DNA of 64,000 nt from Pseudomonas sp. AL03 (GTDB taxonomy: Bacteria; Pseudomonadota; Gammaproteobacteria; Pseudomonadales; Pseudomonadaceae), in NCBI RefSeq assembly GCF_029960815.1, contig NZ_JASBRE010000010.1:1-64000 (forward strand), written 5' to 3'. Each line of letters starts with the position of its first letter. Position 1 is the first letter of the stretch. A program made the position numbers and the translations under genes. Below are positions 1 to 9,542 of this stretch, piece by piece. The notes under the pieces are model-generated. The model saw only the letters and a program-made list of their open reading frames with translations. It ran no database searches and was not told the origin of the DNA.

Positions 1-367
1 AAGGGGCAAGAGCGCTTTGGTTACTTTCGCGCTTTTCGAAAGTGACACGCTGTAAAAGCGAAACCGTCAGCAGCCGTTACCGCAGAAACGGATATGTACC
101 CCAACCCCCAGCTATCAGCTATCAGCTATCAGCTACCAGCCGAGTGAACAGCATCAGGCCTTCAATACCTGGTTCTTTCGTCTCAGCGCTCGCCCACCGC
201 ACTGAAAGAGCTGGCGCGTTTCCTGCAGGTCCCCCCGATATCGCCATAAAACGAGCACTTCCGGTGAATCCAGAAGCGCCCTGAGAGGCATTGAAGGTTT
301 TATCCAGAAGGCCTGCAAAAGCTTGATACAGCTTGGCTGAGCCCTGTGACGAACAAGAGGGGAGACG
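1..367. other. Non-coding leader of the glycosylation island
   Basis: No convincing gene is seen in these 367 bases; the open frames present are low-complexity or antisense to rfbF. Bases 20-46 form a hairpin (GTTACTTTCG against CGAAAGTGAC, 7-base loop) of the kind found in intergenic repeats of fluorescent pseudomonads. Bases 110-137 carry a 7-bp tandem repeat, listed separately. A purine-rich ribosome site (AGAGGGGAGA) lies just before the rfbF ATG. No clear sigma-70 or sigma-54 promoter could be assigned, so the island may use a weak promoter here or one further upstream. Confidence 0.6.
110..137. repeat. Heptamer tandem repeat (AGCTATC x3 + AGCTACC)
   Basis: Three exact copies of AGCTATC are followed by one copy with a single change (AGCTACC). 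This is a short direct tandem array in non-coding DNA upstream of rfbF. Copy number may vary by slippage; no function is evident. Confidence 0.85.
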
Positions 368-1141
368 ATGAAGGCAGTTATTTTGGCGGGCGGCCTGGGC
401 ACGCGCATCAGTGAGGAGTCGCACCTCAAACCCAAGCCGATGATTGAAATCGGCGGCAAGCCAATTCTCTGGCACATCATGAAGCAGTACTCCGCTCACG
501 GGATTCATGACTTCGTGATTTGCCTGGGTTACAAGGGCTATGCAATCAAGGACTTCTTCGCCAACTACTTCCTGCACACCTCTGACGTCACCTTCGACAT
601 GTGCAACAACCGCATGGACGTTCACCAGAACTACAGCGAGCCGTGGCGCGTCACGCTCATCGACACCGGTGACGAAACCATGACCGGTGGCCGTTTGCGT
701 CGCGCCAGCCGCTATCTGGAAAACGAAGAAGCGTTCTGCTTCACCTACGGCGACGGGGTGTCCGATTTGAACATCGGTGCTCTGGTGGATTTTCACCTTT
801 CTCATGGCAAGCAGGCCACGGTCACGGCGGTGCAGCCACCAGGCCGCTACGGTGCGCTGGACCGTGAAGGCGATCGGGTGTTGGGGTTCACTGAAAAACC
901 GCGCGGTGATGGTGGCTGGATCAACGGAGGCTTCTTTGTGCTGTCACCTAAGGTTCTGCCACTGATTAATGGCGATGAAACCTCGTGGGAGTCAGGCCCT
1001 CTCGACGTCCTTGCCGGGCGGGGTGAGTTGATGGCCTTCCAGCACGATGGCTTCTGGCAGCCGATGGATACTCTGCGCGACAAAAACCATCTTGAGGCGT
1101 TGTGGCAGACAGGGGAGGCCCCATGGAAGCAATGGGACTGA
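368..1141 (+). CDS. rfbF: Glucose-1-phosphate cytidylyltransferase
   Basis: Makes CDP-glucose from CTP and glucose-1-phosphate, the entry step to CDP-6-deoxyhexoses. The 257-aa length is usual for RfbF. The N-terminus has the nucleotidyltransferase signature AGGLGTR (residues 7-13) followed by [16 protein letters not shown], typical of the sugar-nucleotide pyrophosphorylase fold; the insert [11 protein letters not shown] and the [10 protein letters not shown] segment are characteristic of RfbF. ATG start with an AGAGGGGAG ribosome site. It overlaps rfbG by about 19 bases, so the two are translationally coupled. It is the first gene of an island that ends at the flagellin gene, so the product is probably a sugar for flagellin, though use in O-antigen cannot be excluded. 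Confidence 0.93.
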   Translation: MKAVILAGGLGTRISEESHLKPKPMIEIGGKPILWHIMKQYSAHGIHDFVICLGYKGYAIKDFFANYFLHTSDVTFDMCNNRMDVHQNYSEPWRVTLIDTGDETMTGGRLRRASRYLENEEAFCFTYGDGVSDLNIGALVDFHLSHGKQATVTAVQPPGRYGALDREGDRVLGFTEKPRGDGGWINGGFFVLSPKVLPLINGDETSWESGPLDVLAGRGELMAFQHDGFWQPMDTLRDKNHLEALWQTGEAPWKQWD

Positions 1142-2205
1142 GCCCGGAATTTTGGCGCGGCAAGCGAGTTTTGTTGACCGGTCACACTGGTTTCAAAGGC
1201 AGTTGGCTGACGTTGTGGCTGCAAAGTCTGGGCGCGAAGGTCAGCGGGTTTTCGCTTGATCCATCCACCGAGCCGAATCTGTTCGGCCTGGCGCAGGTGG
1301 CCGAAGGCATAAATGATCAGCGCGGCGACCTGCGTGACTTGGGCGCCCTGCTGGAACTGATCGCCGATACCCAACCAGAAATCGTCCTGCACCTGGCGGC
1401 ACAGCCCTTGGTACGCGAAGGTTATCGAGACCCCCTGGGGACGTACTCCAGCAACGTCATGGGTACCCTCAATCTGCTCGAAGCGATCCGTCAAGTCGGC
1501 GGCGTGCGTGCGTGCGTGCTGGTGACCACCGACAAGGTTTACGCGAACAAAGAATGGCTCTGGCCGTACCGCGAAGACGAAGCCCTCGGCGGAAACGATC
1601 CTTACAGCAGCAGCAAGGCCTGCTGCGAGTTGCTGGCGCAGTCTTACGCCGCTTCGTTCTTCCCGGCCGAAAAGTATGCCGAGCACGGTTTGGCCCTGGC
1701 CACAGCCCGGGCCGGCAACGTATTGGGTGGTGGCGACTTCGCGCCGGAACGGTTGATTCCCGACGTACTCAAGGCTTGGTCCGCAAACGAGCCCGTGACC
1801 CTGCGCTACCCGCAAGCCGTGCGCCCCTGGCAGCACGCGCTGGAACCACTGGCTGGTTACCTGCAACTGGCCGCCGGCCTCTATGAAAAAGGTCCCGAGT
1901 TTGCCGGCGCCTGGAACTTCGGCCCGAGCGAAGCGGACATGTGCAGCGTCGGCGAAGTCGTCGAATTGCTCGCCAACCGCTGGCCACAAGCGCGCGGTTT
2001 GCGCATCGAACCGAGTGATCTGCACGAAGCAGGCCTGTTGCGCCTGGACAGCAGCCGCGCCCGACAACTGTTGGGCTGGCAACCGCGCTGGTCGTTGCAG
2101 CAATGCCTGACCCAGACCCTCGATTGGCACCTGGCCTGGCAAAACGGCGACGACATGCGTGACTTCACCTTGGGCCAGTTGAACCTGTACCGAGGCGCGC
2201 TGTGA
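1123..2205 (+). CDS. rfbG: CDP-glucose 4,6-dehydratase
   Basis: Extended short-chain dehydrogenase converting CDP-glucose to CDP-4-keto-6-deoxyglucose. The N-terminal Rossmann motif is [11 protein letters not shown], and the catalytic pair sits in [10 protein letters not shown] (YxxxK). [11 protein letters not shown] and the [10 protein letters not shown] segment are typical of RfbG. The ATG at 1123 is chosen because AGGGGAGG lies about 5 bases upstream; a GTG at 1102 and an ATG at 1132 are alternatives. It overlaps rfbF and the next gene (GTGA junction), so the first genes form one operon. Confidence 0.92.
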   Translation: MEAMGLSPEFWRGKRVLLTGHTGFKGSWLTLWLQSLGAKVSGFSLDPSTEPNLFGLAQVAEGINDQRGDLRDLGALLELIADTQPEIVLHLAAQPLVREGYRDPLGTYSSNVMGTLNLLEAIRQVGGVRACVLVTTDKVYANKEWLWPYREDEALGGNDPYSSSKACCELLAQSYAASFFPAEKYAEHGLALATARAGNVLGGGDFAPERLIPDVLKAWSANEPVTLRYPQAVRPWQHALEPLAGYLQLAAGLYEKGPEFAGAWNFGPSEADMCSVGEVVELLANRWPQARGLRIEPSDLHEAGLLRLDSSRARQLLGWQPRWSLQQCLTQTLDWHLAWQNGDDMRDFTLGQLNLYRGAL

Positions 2206-2762
2206 GCGAATTTTTGTTGAAAGCGCTGCCGCTGACGGGCTTGTTCAGCGTGCAGCACAAACGCTTCGAAGACGATCGCGGGCACTTCGCCCGGTTGTTC
2301 TGCGAGGGCAGCCTGAGTGCCTTCGGCCAAGCGTTTTCCATTCGCCAGATCAACCATTCCTGCACCCGCGCACGCGGGAGTGTGCGTGGCTTGCATTACC
2401 AGAATGCCAACGCGCCGGAAGCCAAGCTGATCACCTGCCTGCGCGGTGAAGTTTGGGATATGGCGGTGGACTTGCGGCCCGACTCCGCAACATTCCTGCA
2501 CTGGCACGCCGAACACCTGCGCGCTGGCGACGGTCGCAGCCTGCTCATTCCTGCCGGATTTGCCCACGGCTTCCAGACCCTGACCGACGACGCCGAATTG
2601 CTTTATCTGCACAGCGCCGACTATGTACCGGAGCACGAAGGCGGTTTGTCGGTGAACGATCCACAGCTGGCGATTGCCTGGCCGCTGCCTGTCAATAATC
2701 TGTCAGCCAGGGACGCCAGCCATCCCTTGCTCGATGAACGTTTCGCTGGAGTGCGTCTATGA
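2202..2762 (+). CDS. dTDP-4-dehydrorhamnose 3,5-epimerase-family protein (CDP-sugar epimerase)
   Basis: RmlC-like cupin of 186 aa. The family segments are FEDDRGHFARLF, INHSCTRARGSVRGLHYQ (with the expected catalytic His in GLHYQ), GEVWDMAVDLR, and IPAGFAHGFQTL. It most likely epimerises C3 and/or C5 of the 4-keto sugar made by RfbG. GTG start inside a GTGA overlap with rfbG, and an ATGA overlap with the next gene. Substrate (CDP- rather than dTDP-linked) is inferred from its neighbours, since no rmlA or rmlB is in the window. Confidence 0.85.
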   Translation: MSEFLLKALPLTGLFSVQHKRFEDDRGHFARLFCEGSLSAFGQAFSIRQINHSCTRARGSVRGLHYQNANAPEAKLITCLRGEVWDMAVDLRPDSATFLHWHAEHLRAGDGRSLLIPAGFAHGFQTLTDDAELLYLHSADYVPEHEGGLSVNDPQLAIAWPLPVNNLSARDASHPLLDERFAGVRL

Positions 2763-3985
2763 ACTGTCGTGGTTGCGGAACTCCTTTGGCCTTGCCGCTG
2801 ATCGACCTCGGCACGTCGCCGCCGTCGAACGCCTACGTACGTGCCGATCAGCTGGAACAGGCCGAACAATGGGTGCCACTGAAGGTCGCGGTGTGTCAGC
2901 AGTGCTGGTTGGTGCAAACCGAGGATTACACCCGTGCCGACAGCCTGTTCGACGCTGAGTATGCTTATTTCAGTTCGTTTTCCAGCACCTGGCTGGCGCA
3001 TGCTGATCACTACGTTGCCGAGATGGTCGAACGCTTCGGCCTGACTGCCGACAGCCATGTGGTGGAAATCGCTGCCAACGACGGTTACCTGTTGCAGTAC
3101 GTCGCCGGTCGCGGCATCCCTTGCCTGGGCGTTGAACCGACCCGCAGCACCGCGCAAGCGGCGCGCGAAAAGGGCCTGGAAATCCGCGAGTTGTTCTTCG
3201 GCCGTCACACCGCTGCGCAATTGGTCGGCGAAGGCTGGTCTGCGGACCTGATGGCTGCCAACAACGTGTTGGCCCACGTGCCGGACATCAATGATTTCCT
3301 CGGCGGCTTTGCGACCTTGCTCAAGCCGACTGGCGTGGCAACGTTCGAGTTTCCGCAACTGCTGACGCTGATGGCCGGGCAACAGTTCGACACGCTATAT
3401 CACGAGCACTATTCCTACCTGTCCCTGACCGCCGTGCATACATTGTGCGAACGCAACGGTCTGGAAGTGTTCGACGTCAGTCAGCTGTCGACCCATGGCG
3501 GTTCGTTGCGGGTGTTCGTGCAGCGTGCTGACGGTCTTCGTCGCGAAGTGCAGCCCGCGGTTGCGCTTCAATTGCAGGCCGAAATCGTTGCCGGGGTGAA
3601 AACCCCCGAGTACTACTCGACCCTTGCGCCAGCTGCCGAGGGCATCAAGCACCAATTGCTGCGCTTTCTGTTGCAGGCGAAAGCCGATGGCAAACGAGTG
3701 GTCGGTTACGGCGCCGCCGCCAAGGGCAACACGTTGCTCAACTACGCCGGGGTCAAGCCTGATCTGTTGGCCTGGGTCGCCGACGCCAATCCGCATAAAC
3801 AGGGCAAATTTTTGCCTGGCAGCCGGATACCGGTGGTTTCACCCGAGCGTATCGCCCTCGAACAGCCCGACTACATCCTGGTTCTGCCATGGAACCTGTT
3901 GACGGAAATCACCCAGCAATTCGCCTCGGTCAAAGAGTGGGGCGCACAGTTTGTCGTTGCCGTTCCGGAGTTGAGTATTCAATGA
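2759..3985 (+). CDS. Sugar C-methyltransferase, SAM-dependent, with N-terminal zinc site
   Basis: 408 aa with the three-part layout of NovU/TylC3-type C-methyltransferases. First comes an N-terminal zinc-binding domain (Cys pairs in NCRGCG near residues 2-7 and in CQQC near residue 50). Next is a class I SAM domain (VVEIAANDGYLLQY, then LMAANNVLAHVPDI). Last is a C-terminal Rossmann-like domain (VVGYGAAAKGNTLLNY). Such enzymes methylate carbon 3 of 4-keto-6-deoxy sugars, giving branched sugars. The 4-base overlaps on both sides place it within the CDP-sugar operon. The exact carbon and substrate are inferred. Confidence 0.85.
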   Translation: MNCRGCGTPLALPLIDLGTSPPSNAYVRADQLEQAEQWVPLKVAVCQQCWLVQTEDYTRADSLFDAEYAYFSSFSSTWLAHADHYVAEMVERFGLTADSHVVEIAANDGYLLQYVAGRGIPCLGVEPTRSTAQAAREKGLEIRELFFGRHTAAQLVGEGWSADLMAANNVLAHVPDINDFLGGFATLLKPTGVATFEFPQLLTLMAGQQFDTLYHEHYSYLSLTAVHTLCERNGLEVFDVSQLSTHGGSLRVFVQRADGLRREVQPAVALQLQAEIVAGVKTPEYYSTLAPAAEGIKHQLLRFLLQAKADGKRVVGYGAAAKGNTLLNYAGVKPDLLAWVADANPHKQGKFLPGSRIPVVSPERIALEQPDYILVLPWNLLTEITQQFASVKEWGAQFVVAVPELSIQ

Positions 3986-5103
3986 GCAGAATTCACTACA
4001 CCAAACCGAGTGTCGGCGAACTGGAAGCCCGGTATGCCCTGGATGCCGTGCAGAATGGTTGGGGCGCGCGTTGCTACGAATACCTGACGCGTTTCGAGCA
4101 CGGGTTTGCCGAGCACCTTGGTGCGACCTACGCCATCGCGACTTCAAGCTGCACCGGTGCGCTGCACATGGGCATGGCGGCGCTGGGCATCGGCGCGGGT
4201 GATGAAGTGATCCTGGCCAACACCAACTGGATCGCTTCGGCGGCACCGATCACGTATCTGGGCGCTACGCCGGTATTTGTCGATGTTCTGCCAGATAGCT
4301 GGTGCCTGGATCCGCAACTCGTCAGGCGTGCAATTACCCCCAAGACCAAAGCCATTCTCGCGGTTCACCTCTACGGCAACCTGTGTGACATGGATGCATT
4401 GTTGGCGATTGGTCGCGAACACGGTATTGCGGTCATCGAAGACGCTGCCGAAGCCATCGGCTCGCAGTGGCGCGGCAAGGCTGCCGGTTCGATGGGGGCG
4501 TTCGGTGCGTTTTCTTTCCATGGCACCAAAACCATGACCACCGGCGAGGGCGGCATTTTCGTCACGTCGGATAAAGCCTTGTACGAGCGTGTCCTGACCT
4601 TGTCCAACCATGGTCGTGTCGCGGGCAGCACCAAACAATTCTGGCCGGAGTTCATTGGCTTCAAATACAAGATGAGCAACTTGCAGGCTGCCGTCGGCTG
4701 CGCTCAGGTCGAGCGGATCGATGAGCTGATCGAACGCAAACGGACGATATTCGCCAATTACGCCCACGCGCTGTCATCGCTGTCGGGTGTTTCGCTGAAC
4801 CCGGAACCTGCCCATGCGCGCAACGGTTACTGGATGCCCACGGTGGTATTCGATGCCGGGACCGGGATTCATCGCGACGAGATGATCGCCGCGTTCCAGG
4901 CTGCCGATATCGACGCCCGGGTGTTCTTCTGGCCACTGTCGTCGTTGCCCATGTTCAGCGAGCATGTGGTCGACACGCCGGTTTCGTTTGCCTTGCCGGA
5001 GCGTGCGTTCAACCTGCCGAGTTATCACGACATGACGAACGCCGATCAGGCGCGCGTGGTCGATGTGGTACGTGCGCTGCTGGCAAAAAGGCAATCGCTG
5101 TGA
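3982..5103 (+). CDS. DegT/DnrJ/EryC1-family sugar aminotransferase
   Basis: PLP-dependent aminotransferase that converts a keto-sugar nucleotide to an amino sugar. Visible features are the GDEVI(L)ANTNW segment near residues 73-83, IEDAAEAIGS with the PLP-binding Asp about residue 154, and the Schiff-base Lys about residue 183 in FHGTKTMTTGEGG. The 373-aa length fits the family. The start is the ATG overlapping the previous stop (ATGA) rather than an in-frame codon 93 bases earlier. With the preceding enzymes it would yield a branched 4-amino-4,6-dideoxy sugar; the acyltransferase that follows could acylate that amine. Confidence 0.9.
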   Translation: MSRIHYTKPSVGELEARYALDAVQNGWGARCYEYLTRFEHGFAEHLGATYAIATSSCTGALHMGMAALGIGAGDEVILANTNWIASAAPITYLGATPVFVDVLPDSWCLDPQLVRRAITPKTKAILAVHLYGNLCDMDALLAIGREHGIAVIEDAAEAIGSQWRGKAAGSMGAFGAFSFHGTKTMTTGEGGIFVTSDKALYERVLTLSNHGRVAGSTKQFWPEFIGFKYKMSNLQAAVGCAQVERIDELIERKRTIFANYAHALSSLSGVSLNPEPAHARNGYWMPTVVFDAGTGIHRDEMIAAFQAADIDARVFFWPLSSLPMFSEHVVDTPVSFALPERAFNLPSYHDMTNADQARVVDVVRALLAKRQSL

Positions 5104-5765
5104 AGATGTACTTGCTGGGTGCGGCGAACCCGGAAGCGGTGCGCATGCTGCACGCGGTGAAGCGCAGCACGCCGAACGTCGAGTTTGCGTTTCTGGACAA
5201 TGACCCGGGCAAACAGGGCACTTTGTTTTATGGCGTGCCGGTTATTGGCGGTTCCGGGCTGGTGAGTGAACTTAAAGGGCCGGACGTGTGTTTCGTCAAC
5301 CTGATCACCGGCAGCACCCGACTGCGCTACGAGACCACCCGCCAACTGGTCGAGGCCGGTGCCACGCTGGGCCAGTTCGTCCACCCCGGCATCGACCTGA
5401 CCATGATTCGCATGGGGCAGGGCAGTTATCTGCAGGAAGGCGTACTCATGCAGGCCGAGGTGACGCTGGGCGACAACACTAGCATCAGCGCCGGCAGTGT
5501 GGTGGGGCATGAAGGCCAAATCGGCCACTCGGTGTTCATGGCGCCCGGCGTGTGCATCGCCGGTTGCGTGGAGATCGGCGACGGAACATTTATCGGCACC
5601 AATGCCACCATTCTTCCGCGGTTGCGCATCGGCCGCTGGGTGACCATCGGCGCCGGTGCCGTCGTCACCAAAGATGTCCCGGATTATTCAGTCGTGGCGG
5701 GCAATCCCGCCAGGATCATCAAGACCAACGTGGTGCCTTACCCCGACGGTAGGGTCTTCAAGTAA
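5100..5765 (+). CDS. NeuD/PglD-like sugar O/N-acyltransferase
   Basis: 221 aa. The N-terminal Rossmann-like part (MYLLGAANPEAVRML, then FLDNDPGKQGTLFYGVPVIGG) resembles the PglD/NeuD sugar-binding domain. The C-terminal half is a left-handed beta-helix of hexapeptide repeats (SVVGHEGQIGHSVFMAPGV and VEIGDGTFIGTNATILPR), ending VVTKDVPDYSVVAGNPARII as in trimeric acetyl-CoA acyltransferases. It probably acylates the amino group placed by the preceding aminotransferase. GTG start overlapping that gene; the ATG two codons on is an alternative. Confidence 0.85.
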   Translation: MKMYLLGAANPEAVRMLHAVKRSTPNVEFAFLDNDPGKQGTLFYGVPVIGGSGLVSELKGPDVCFVNLITGSTRLRYETTRQLVEAGATLGQFVHPGIDLTMIRMGQGSYLQEGVLMQAEVTLGDNTSISAGSVVGHEGQIGHSVFMAPGVCIAGCVEIGDGTFIGTNATILPRLRIGRWVTIGAGAVVTKDVPDYSVVAGNPARIIKTNVVPYPDGRVFK

Positions 5766-5795
5766 CCCGTTTCCCTATTTTTTTGGAGCGTTGCA

Positions 5796-6524
5796 ATGAA
5801 TCCCCATGAGCAGTTTCGCGAAGAAGTAAAAGACAACATCGAAGGCCTGAAAAAGGACAAGGCGTTGCAAGCCGAGTCGCTGGAATGGGTCGGCACAACG
5901 GCCAAGCACAAGTACACCTACAACTTCAGCTGGATGGGGCGGCCGATCATTCAGTTCCCGCAGGACATGGTCGCCATGCAGGAAATCATCTGGAACCTGC
6001 GTCCGGACGTGATCGTTGAAACCGGTATCGCCCACGGCGGGTCGTTGGTGTTTTACGCCTCGATCCTGGAACTGATGGGCCATGGTGAAGTGCTGGGTGT
6101 CGACATCGATATCCGCCAGCACAACCGCGAAGCGATCGAAGCTCACCCGATGAGCAAACGCATCCGGATGATTCAGGGTTCGAGCATCGATACTGCCATT
6201 GTCGACCAGGTGCGCGAGCGTATCCAGGGCAAGAAAGTGCTGGTGGTACTCGACTCCAATCACACCCACGAACACGTACTCGAAGAGCTGCGCCTGTATG
6301 CACCGATGGTCTCGGTGGGCAGTTATTGCGTGGTCATGGACACCGTGGTCGAAGACATGCCGGAAGATGCGTTCCCGGACCGTCCGTGGGGCAAGGGTGA
6401 CAACCCGAAAACCGCAGTCTGGGCCTACCTGGAAGAGAACCGTGATTTCGAGATCGACCAGGCAATTCACAGCAAGCTGCTGATCACTGTCGCGCCAGAT
6501 GGCTACTTGCGCCGAGTGCGCTAA
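5796..6524 (+). CDS. CmcI/cephalosporin hydroxylase-like SAM methyltransferase
   Basis: 242 aa. The core IVETGIAHGGSLVFYA matches the SAM-binding loop of the CmcI/rhamnosyl O-methyltransferase family, and VLVVLDSNHTHEHVLEELRLYAPMVSVGSY matches its metal-site and substrate loop (Asp, His). Despite the cephalosporin hydroxylase family name, members in surface-polysaccharide loci are sugar O-methyltransferases, which fits here. It is separated by 30 bases from the acyltransferase and has its own ribosome site (TTGGAGCG). The target sugar position cannot be read from sequence. Confidence 0.8.
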   Translation: MNPHEQFREEVKDNIEGLKKDKALQAESLEWVGTTAKHKYTYNFSWMGRPIIQFPQDMVAMQEIIWNLRPDVIVETGIAHGGSLVFYASILELMGHGEVLGVDIDIRQHNREAIEAHPMSKRIRMIQGSSIDTAIVDQVRERIQGKKVLVVLDSNHTHEHVLEELRLYAPMVSVGSYCVVMDTVVEDMPEDAFPDRPWGKGDNPKTAVWAYLEENRDFEIDQAIHSKLLITVAPDGYLRRVR

Positions 6525-6578
6525 GCGGCAACTTCATTCGAGTTTTCATCAGGCAATCAGTCAGTGGTGGGGAAGGTT

Positions 6579-9512
6579 ATGCAAGGCATTTACGGTTCAG
6601 AAAACACGTTGTCCCTGAGTGAGCTGTTCACTCTGGTGCTGATTACGCACAATCGTCCGGCGTTCTTGCGTCGGGCATTGCAGTTCTACAGCACGCTGCC
6701 TTGCAAGATCCTGGTCCTCGATTCATCAGCCATCGCGCTGGAAGGCGCGGCTACGGTTGCGGACACCATCGACTATCGGCACTTGCCGCAATTTGGCTAC
6801 TGGGGAATCCAGTCCAAACTGGCGTACGGCGTCGAGCAGGTTACTACTCCATACATGGTCTTCGCCTCCGACGATGATTTTCTGTTGCACGGTGCCCTCA
6901 CCGAGTCGGTGAGCTTCCTCGAAGCCAACCCCGACTACGGTCTGTGCCATGGCTATTGTCTGATGTACCTGACCCACTCCAACTATGTGCAGTACTACCG
7001 TCGTGACAAGAAAGTACACGAGGACTACAACGCCGAGCGCGGTCAGGATCGTGTCCTGGATTTCATGAGCCAGTACATTCCGCCGTTCTACGCGGTCCAC
7101 CGCACCTCGCTGCTGCGTGACTGGTATGAAGCGATGCCTGAAGGCACGATCTTCCAATGGCAGGAAATCGGTCATGCCTACTACATGCTGGCACGGGCCA
7201 AGGCGCGGATTCTCCCGACGCCGTATGTGGTGCGTGAGGTCAACTACGGTCGATCGGATCACAACACCGAGATCATGACGACCTTGAGCTTCAAGGACGC
7301 CCGCTCTGTCGCCGACCGCGAGCGCTTTGCCGGGTTTCTGGCGTCGCTACCGACTGGCATCAGCGGTCTGGACGAAAAGCAGACCGCAGAGGTTGCTCTG
7401 CAAAGCTTCGCCACCCTGGCCGAGAGCCTGACAACCCGTAACGCGTTGACCATCGAGCCGATTTTCGAGTCCTACTGGAAAGATCCGACGTTGGGGCCGA
7501 AGCGGGTCTTTGGCGCTGAGCAATACGTCGAAATGCCGTTCTACAACAGCGCTTTCTTCGAACAACTCACGCAGTGCGAATTTTTGCTGCATGCGATGCC
7601 GGCCGGGCGCTTGCAACTCGAAGAAATGGAAGGCGCATTGCTCAAGCAAGAGGCCTTGCAGCGCACCTACTCCAATGACAGTTCGGCGACGATCCAGAAC
7701 CGTCTGCTTGAAGCCGTTCAGCTGGGGGCCTTCAACCGTCGGGTGCTGCAAAAGCTTGGGCAGCAGCTCCAGCAGATGGATGAGCCCGCTGATGCCCAGG
7801 TGCTGACCGACTGGGTTCAGCGTCTGGACAGCGTGCCGATCTTCGACAGTCGCCAGTTACTCGACACGATGCCATCGGGACGTCTGCACAACTGGCTGCA
7901 AGCCCGGCAACCGAACGACACCGTGGTGAGGAAAATCAACCAGCACCTGGCGGCCAACGAAGGGGGGCCTCAGTTCGGCATTCTGCTGCTCGATCTGGAC
8001 GCAGACATGGACAAACTCCAGATTACTCTGGATAGCCTCATGGAGAGTGCGTTCCGGGCGTTCAAGGTGGTGGTCTTCACCACGGGCGACTTGCCGGCGG
8101 TCACCACGGCACAAAACACGCTGCATTTCGTCAAGGTCACGGCGGCCAATTACGTTGATAAACTGAACCAGATCGCTCGTCAGTCGACGTCGGACTGGTT
8201 GCTGCTGGGCGAGGCGGGCGACGAGTTCACCGCTGCCGGTTTCTTGCGTGCCAGTCTCGAGTTGCAGAACGCCGAGGGTTGCCGTGCGGTGGCGATGGAC
8301 GAAATTCATCGCCAGGCCAATGGCACGCTGGTCGATGTGTTCCGGCCAGCCTTCAACCTCGACCTGTTGCAGAGCATGCCGGCACTCGTCGCGCGGCACT
8401 GGCTGATTCGCCGCGAAGCGCTGGTGGAGGTCGGCGGTTTTACCCGCGAACTCACCTCGGCACTTGAGTTCGACCTGCTGCTGCGCTTGATCGAAACCGG
8501 TGGCGTGGCCGGCCTTGCCCATTTGGCCGAGCCGTTGCTGATCACCGCCGCACCCGAGCTGACAGCCAATGACCATGAGCGTCAGACGTTGGTTCGTCAT
8601 TTGGCGACGCGCGGTTATCAGGCCCAGGTCAACGCCGAAGTGTCGGGTGGTTACAGTATCGACTACCGTCATGCCGGTCGCCCGAAGGTGTCGATCATCA
8701 TCCATAGCCAGGACAACCTCGAGCACTTGCAGCGCTGCCTGGTCAGCGTTTTGCAACGCACACGCTATCAACATAACGAAATCGTCATTGCCGATAACCA
8801 CAGCCAGTCCACCGAGCTGCTCGCCTGGCTCGACAGCCTGGAGAAAAACGGCGCAGACCGGATTCGTCTGGTCAAGACAACGCAACGCCTGAGCACGTCG
8901 GCCCTGATCAACCTGGCCGCCGAGGAGGCGCAGGGTGAATACCTGGTGCTGCTGGCGGCGGACGCCGAAGTGGTCAACGCGAACTGGATCGAGGCGTTAC
9001 TCAATCAGGCCCAGCGTCCCGAAGTCGGGGTGGTTGGCGCCAAATTGCTGGACCGCGAAGGCAGTGTCACCGGTGCCGGCCTGATTCTGGGGCTCAACGG
9101 CGAGATCGCTTCGCCCTTCATCGGCGAGAAAAAGGAGGCGCCGGGCTACATGCGCAGACTGCTCGTCGAACAGAATTACTCGGCCGTCTCCGGTGCGTGC
9201 CTGATGATTCGCAAGGAGGTTTTCGTTGCCCTCGGCGGACTGGATCGTGAGCATTTCGATGAGGTGTACGCCGATGTCGATCTCTGCCTGAAAGTTGCCG
9301 ACGCCGGTTTGCTCACGGTGTGGACGCCGCAGGTTCAGATTGCCCACCCGGGCGTTTTGCCGAACGATCCTCAGGCAGTGGCAGCCTTGCGCGACAAGTG
9401 GCAGGCGCGCTTTGCGCACGACGAGGCTTACAACAACAACCTGGCCTTGACCGGCAAGGGCTTTGCCCTGGGTGAAGCAGCCCCGGTGAACTGGGCGCAG
9501 TTGCTCGCATAA
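6579..9512 (+). CDS. Large multidomain glycosyltransferase (TIGR00180-type plus GT2), probable flagellin glycosyltransferase
   Basis: 977 aa. The N-terminal domain (residues about 10-300) starts LFTLVLITHNRPAFLRRAL and has an intact metal motif in FASDDDFLL, as in TIGR00180 glycosyltransferases. After a helical middle there is a degenerate GT-A-like segment (QFGILLLDLDADMDKLQITL, about 460-690). A C-terminal GT2 domain (VSIIIHSQDNLEHLQRCL, about 710-950) follows; its DXD position reads AADAEV. It resembles the >900-aa Fgt glycosyltransferases that add sugars to flagellin in P. syringae. The ATG at 6579 is preferred because GGGGAAGG precedes it; a GTG five codons earlier is possible. Confidence 0.82.
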   Translation: MQGIYGSENTLSLSELFTLVLITHNRPAFLRRALQFYSTLPCKILVLDSSAIALEGAATVADTIDYRHLPQFGYWGIQSKLAYGVEQVTTPYMVFASDDDFLLHGALTESVSFLEANPDYGLCHGYCLMYLTHSNYVQYYRRDKKVHEDYNAERGQDRVLDFMSQYIPPFYAVHRTSLLRDWYEAMPEGTIFQWQEIGHAYYMLARAKARILPTPYVVREVNYGRSDHNTEIMTTLSFKDARSVADRERFAGFLASLPTGISGLDEKQTAEVALQSFATLAESLTTRNALTIEPIFESYWKDPTLGPKRVFGAEQYVEMPFYNSAFFEQLTQCEFLLHAMPAGRLQLEEMEGALLKQEALQRTYSNDSSATIQNRLLEAVQLGAFNRRVLQKLGQQLQQMDEPADAQVLTDWVQRLDSVPIFDSRQLLDTMPSGRLHNWLQARQPNDTVVRKINQHLAANEGGPQFGILLLDLDADMDKLQITLDSLMESAFRAFKVVVFTTGDLPAVTTAQNTLHFVKVTAANYVDKLNQIARQSTSDWLLLGEAGDEFTAAGFLRASLELQNAEGCRAVAMDEIHRQANGTLVDVFRPAFNLDLLQSMPALVARHWLIRREALVEVGGFTRELTSALEFDLLLRLIETGGVAGLAHLAEPLLITAAPELTANDHERQTLVRHLATRGYQAQVNAEVSGGYSIDYRHAGRPKVSIIIHSQDNLEHLQRCLVSVLQRTRYQHNEIVIADNHSQSTELLAWLDSLEKNGADRIRLVKTTQRLSTSALINLAAEEAQGEYLVLLAADAEVVNANWIEALLNQAQRPEVGVVGAKLLDREGSVTGAGLILGLNGEIASPFIGEKKEAPGYMRRLLVEQNYSAVSGACLMIRKEVFVALGGLDREHFDEVYADVDLCLKVADAGLLTVWTPQVQIAHPGVLPNDPQAVAALRDKWQARFAHDEAYNNNLALTGKGFALGEAAPVNWAQLLA

Positions 9513-9542
9513 GCCTGACTGACAGGTAAAAGGACTCAAGGC

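Noticed and set aside
847..2142. 431-aa minus-strand open frame opposite rfbF/rfbG
   Set aside because: Antisense shadow of high-GC coding sequence; rfbF and rfbG have clear family motifs in the plus strand.
5796..6524. Antibiotic-modifying cephalosporin hydroxylase
   Set aside because: Only the family name suggests this; context and SAM-binding loop point to a sugar methyltransferase.
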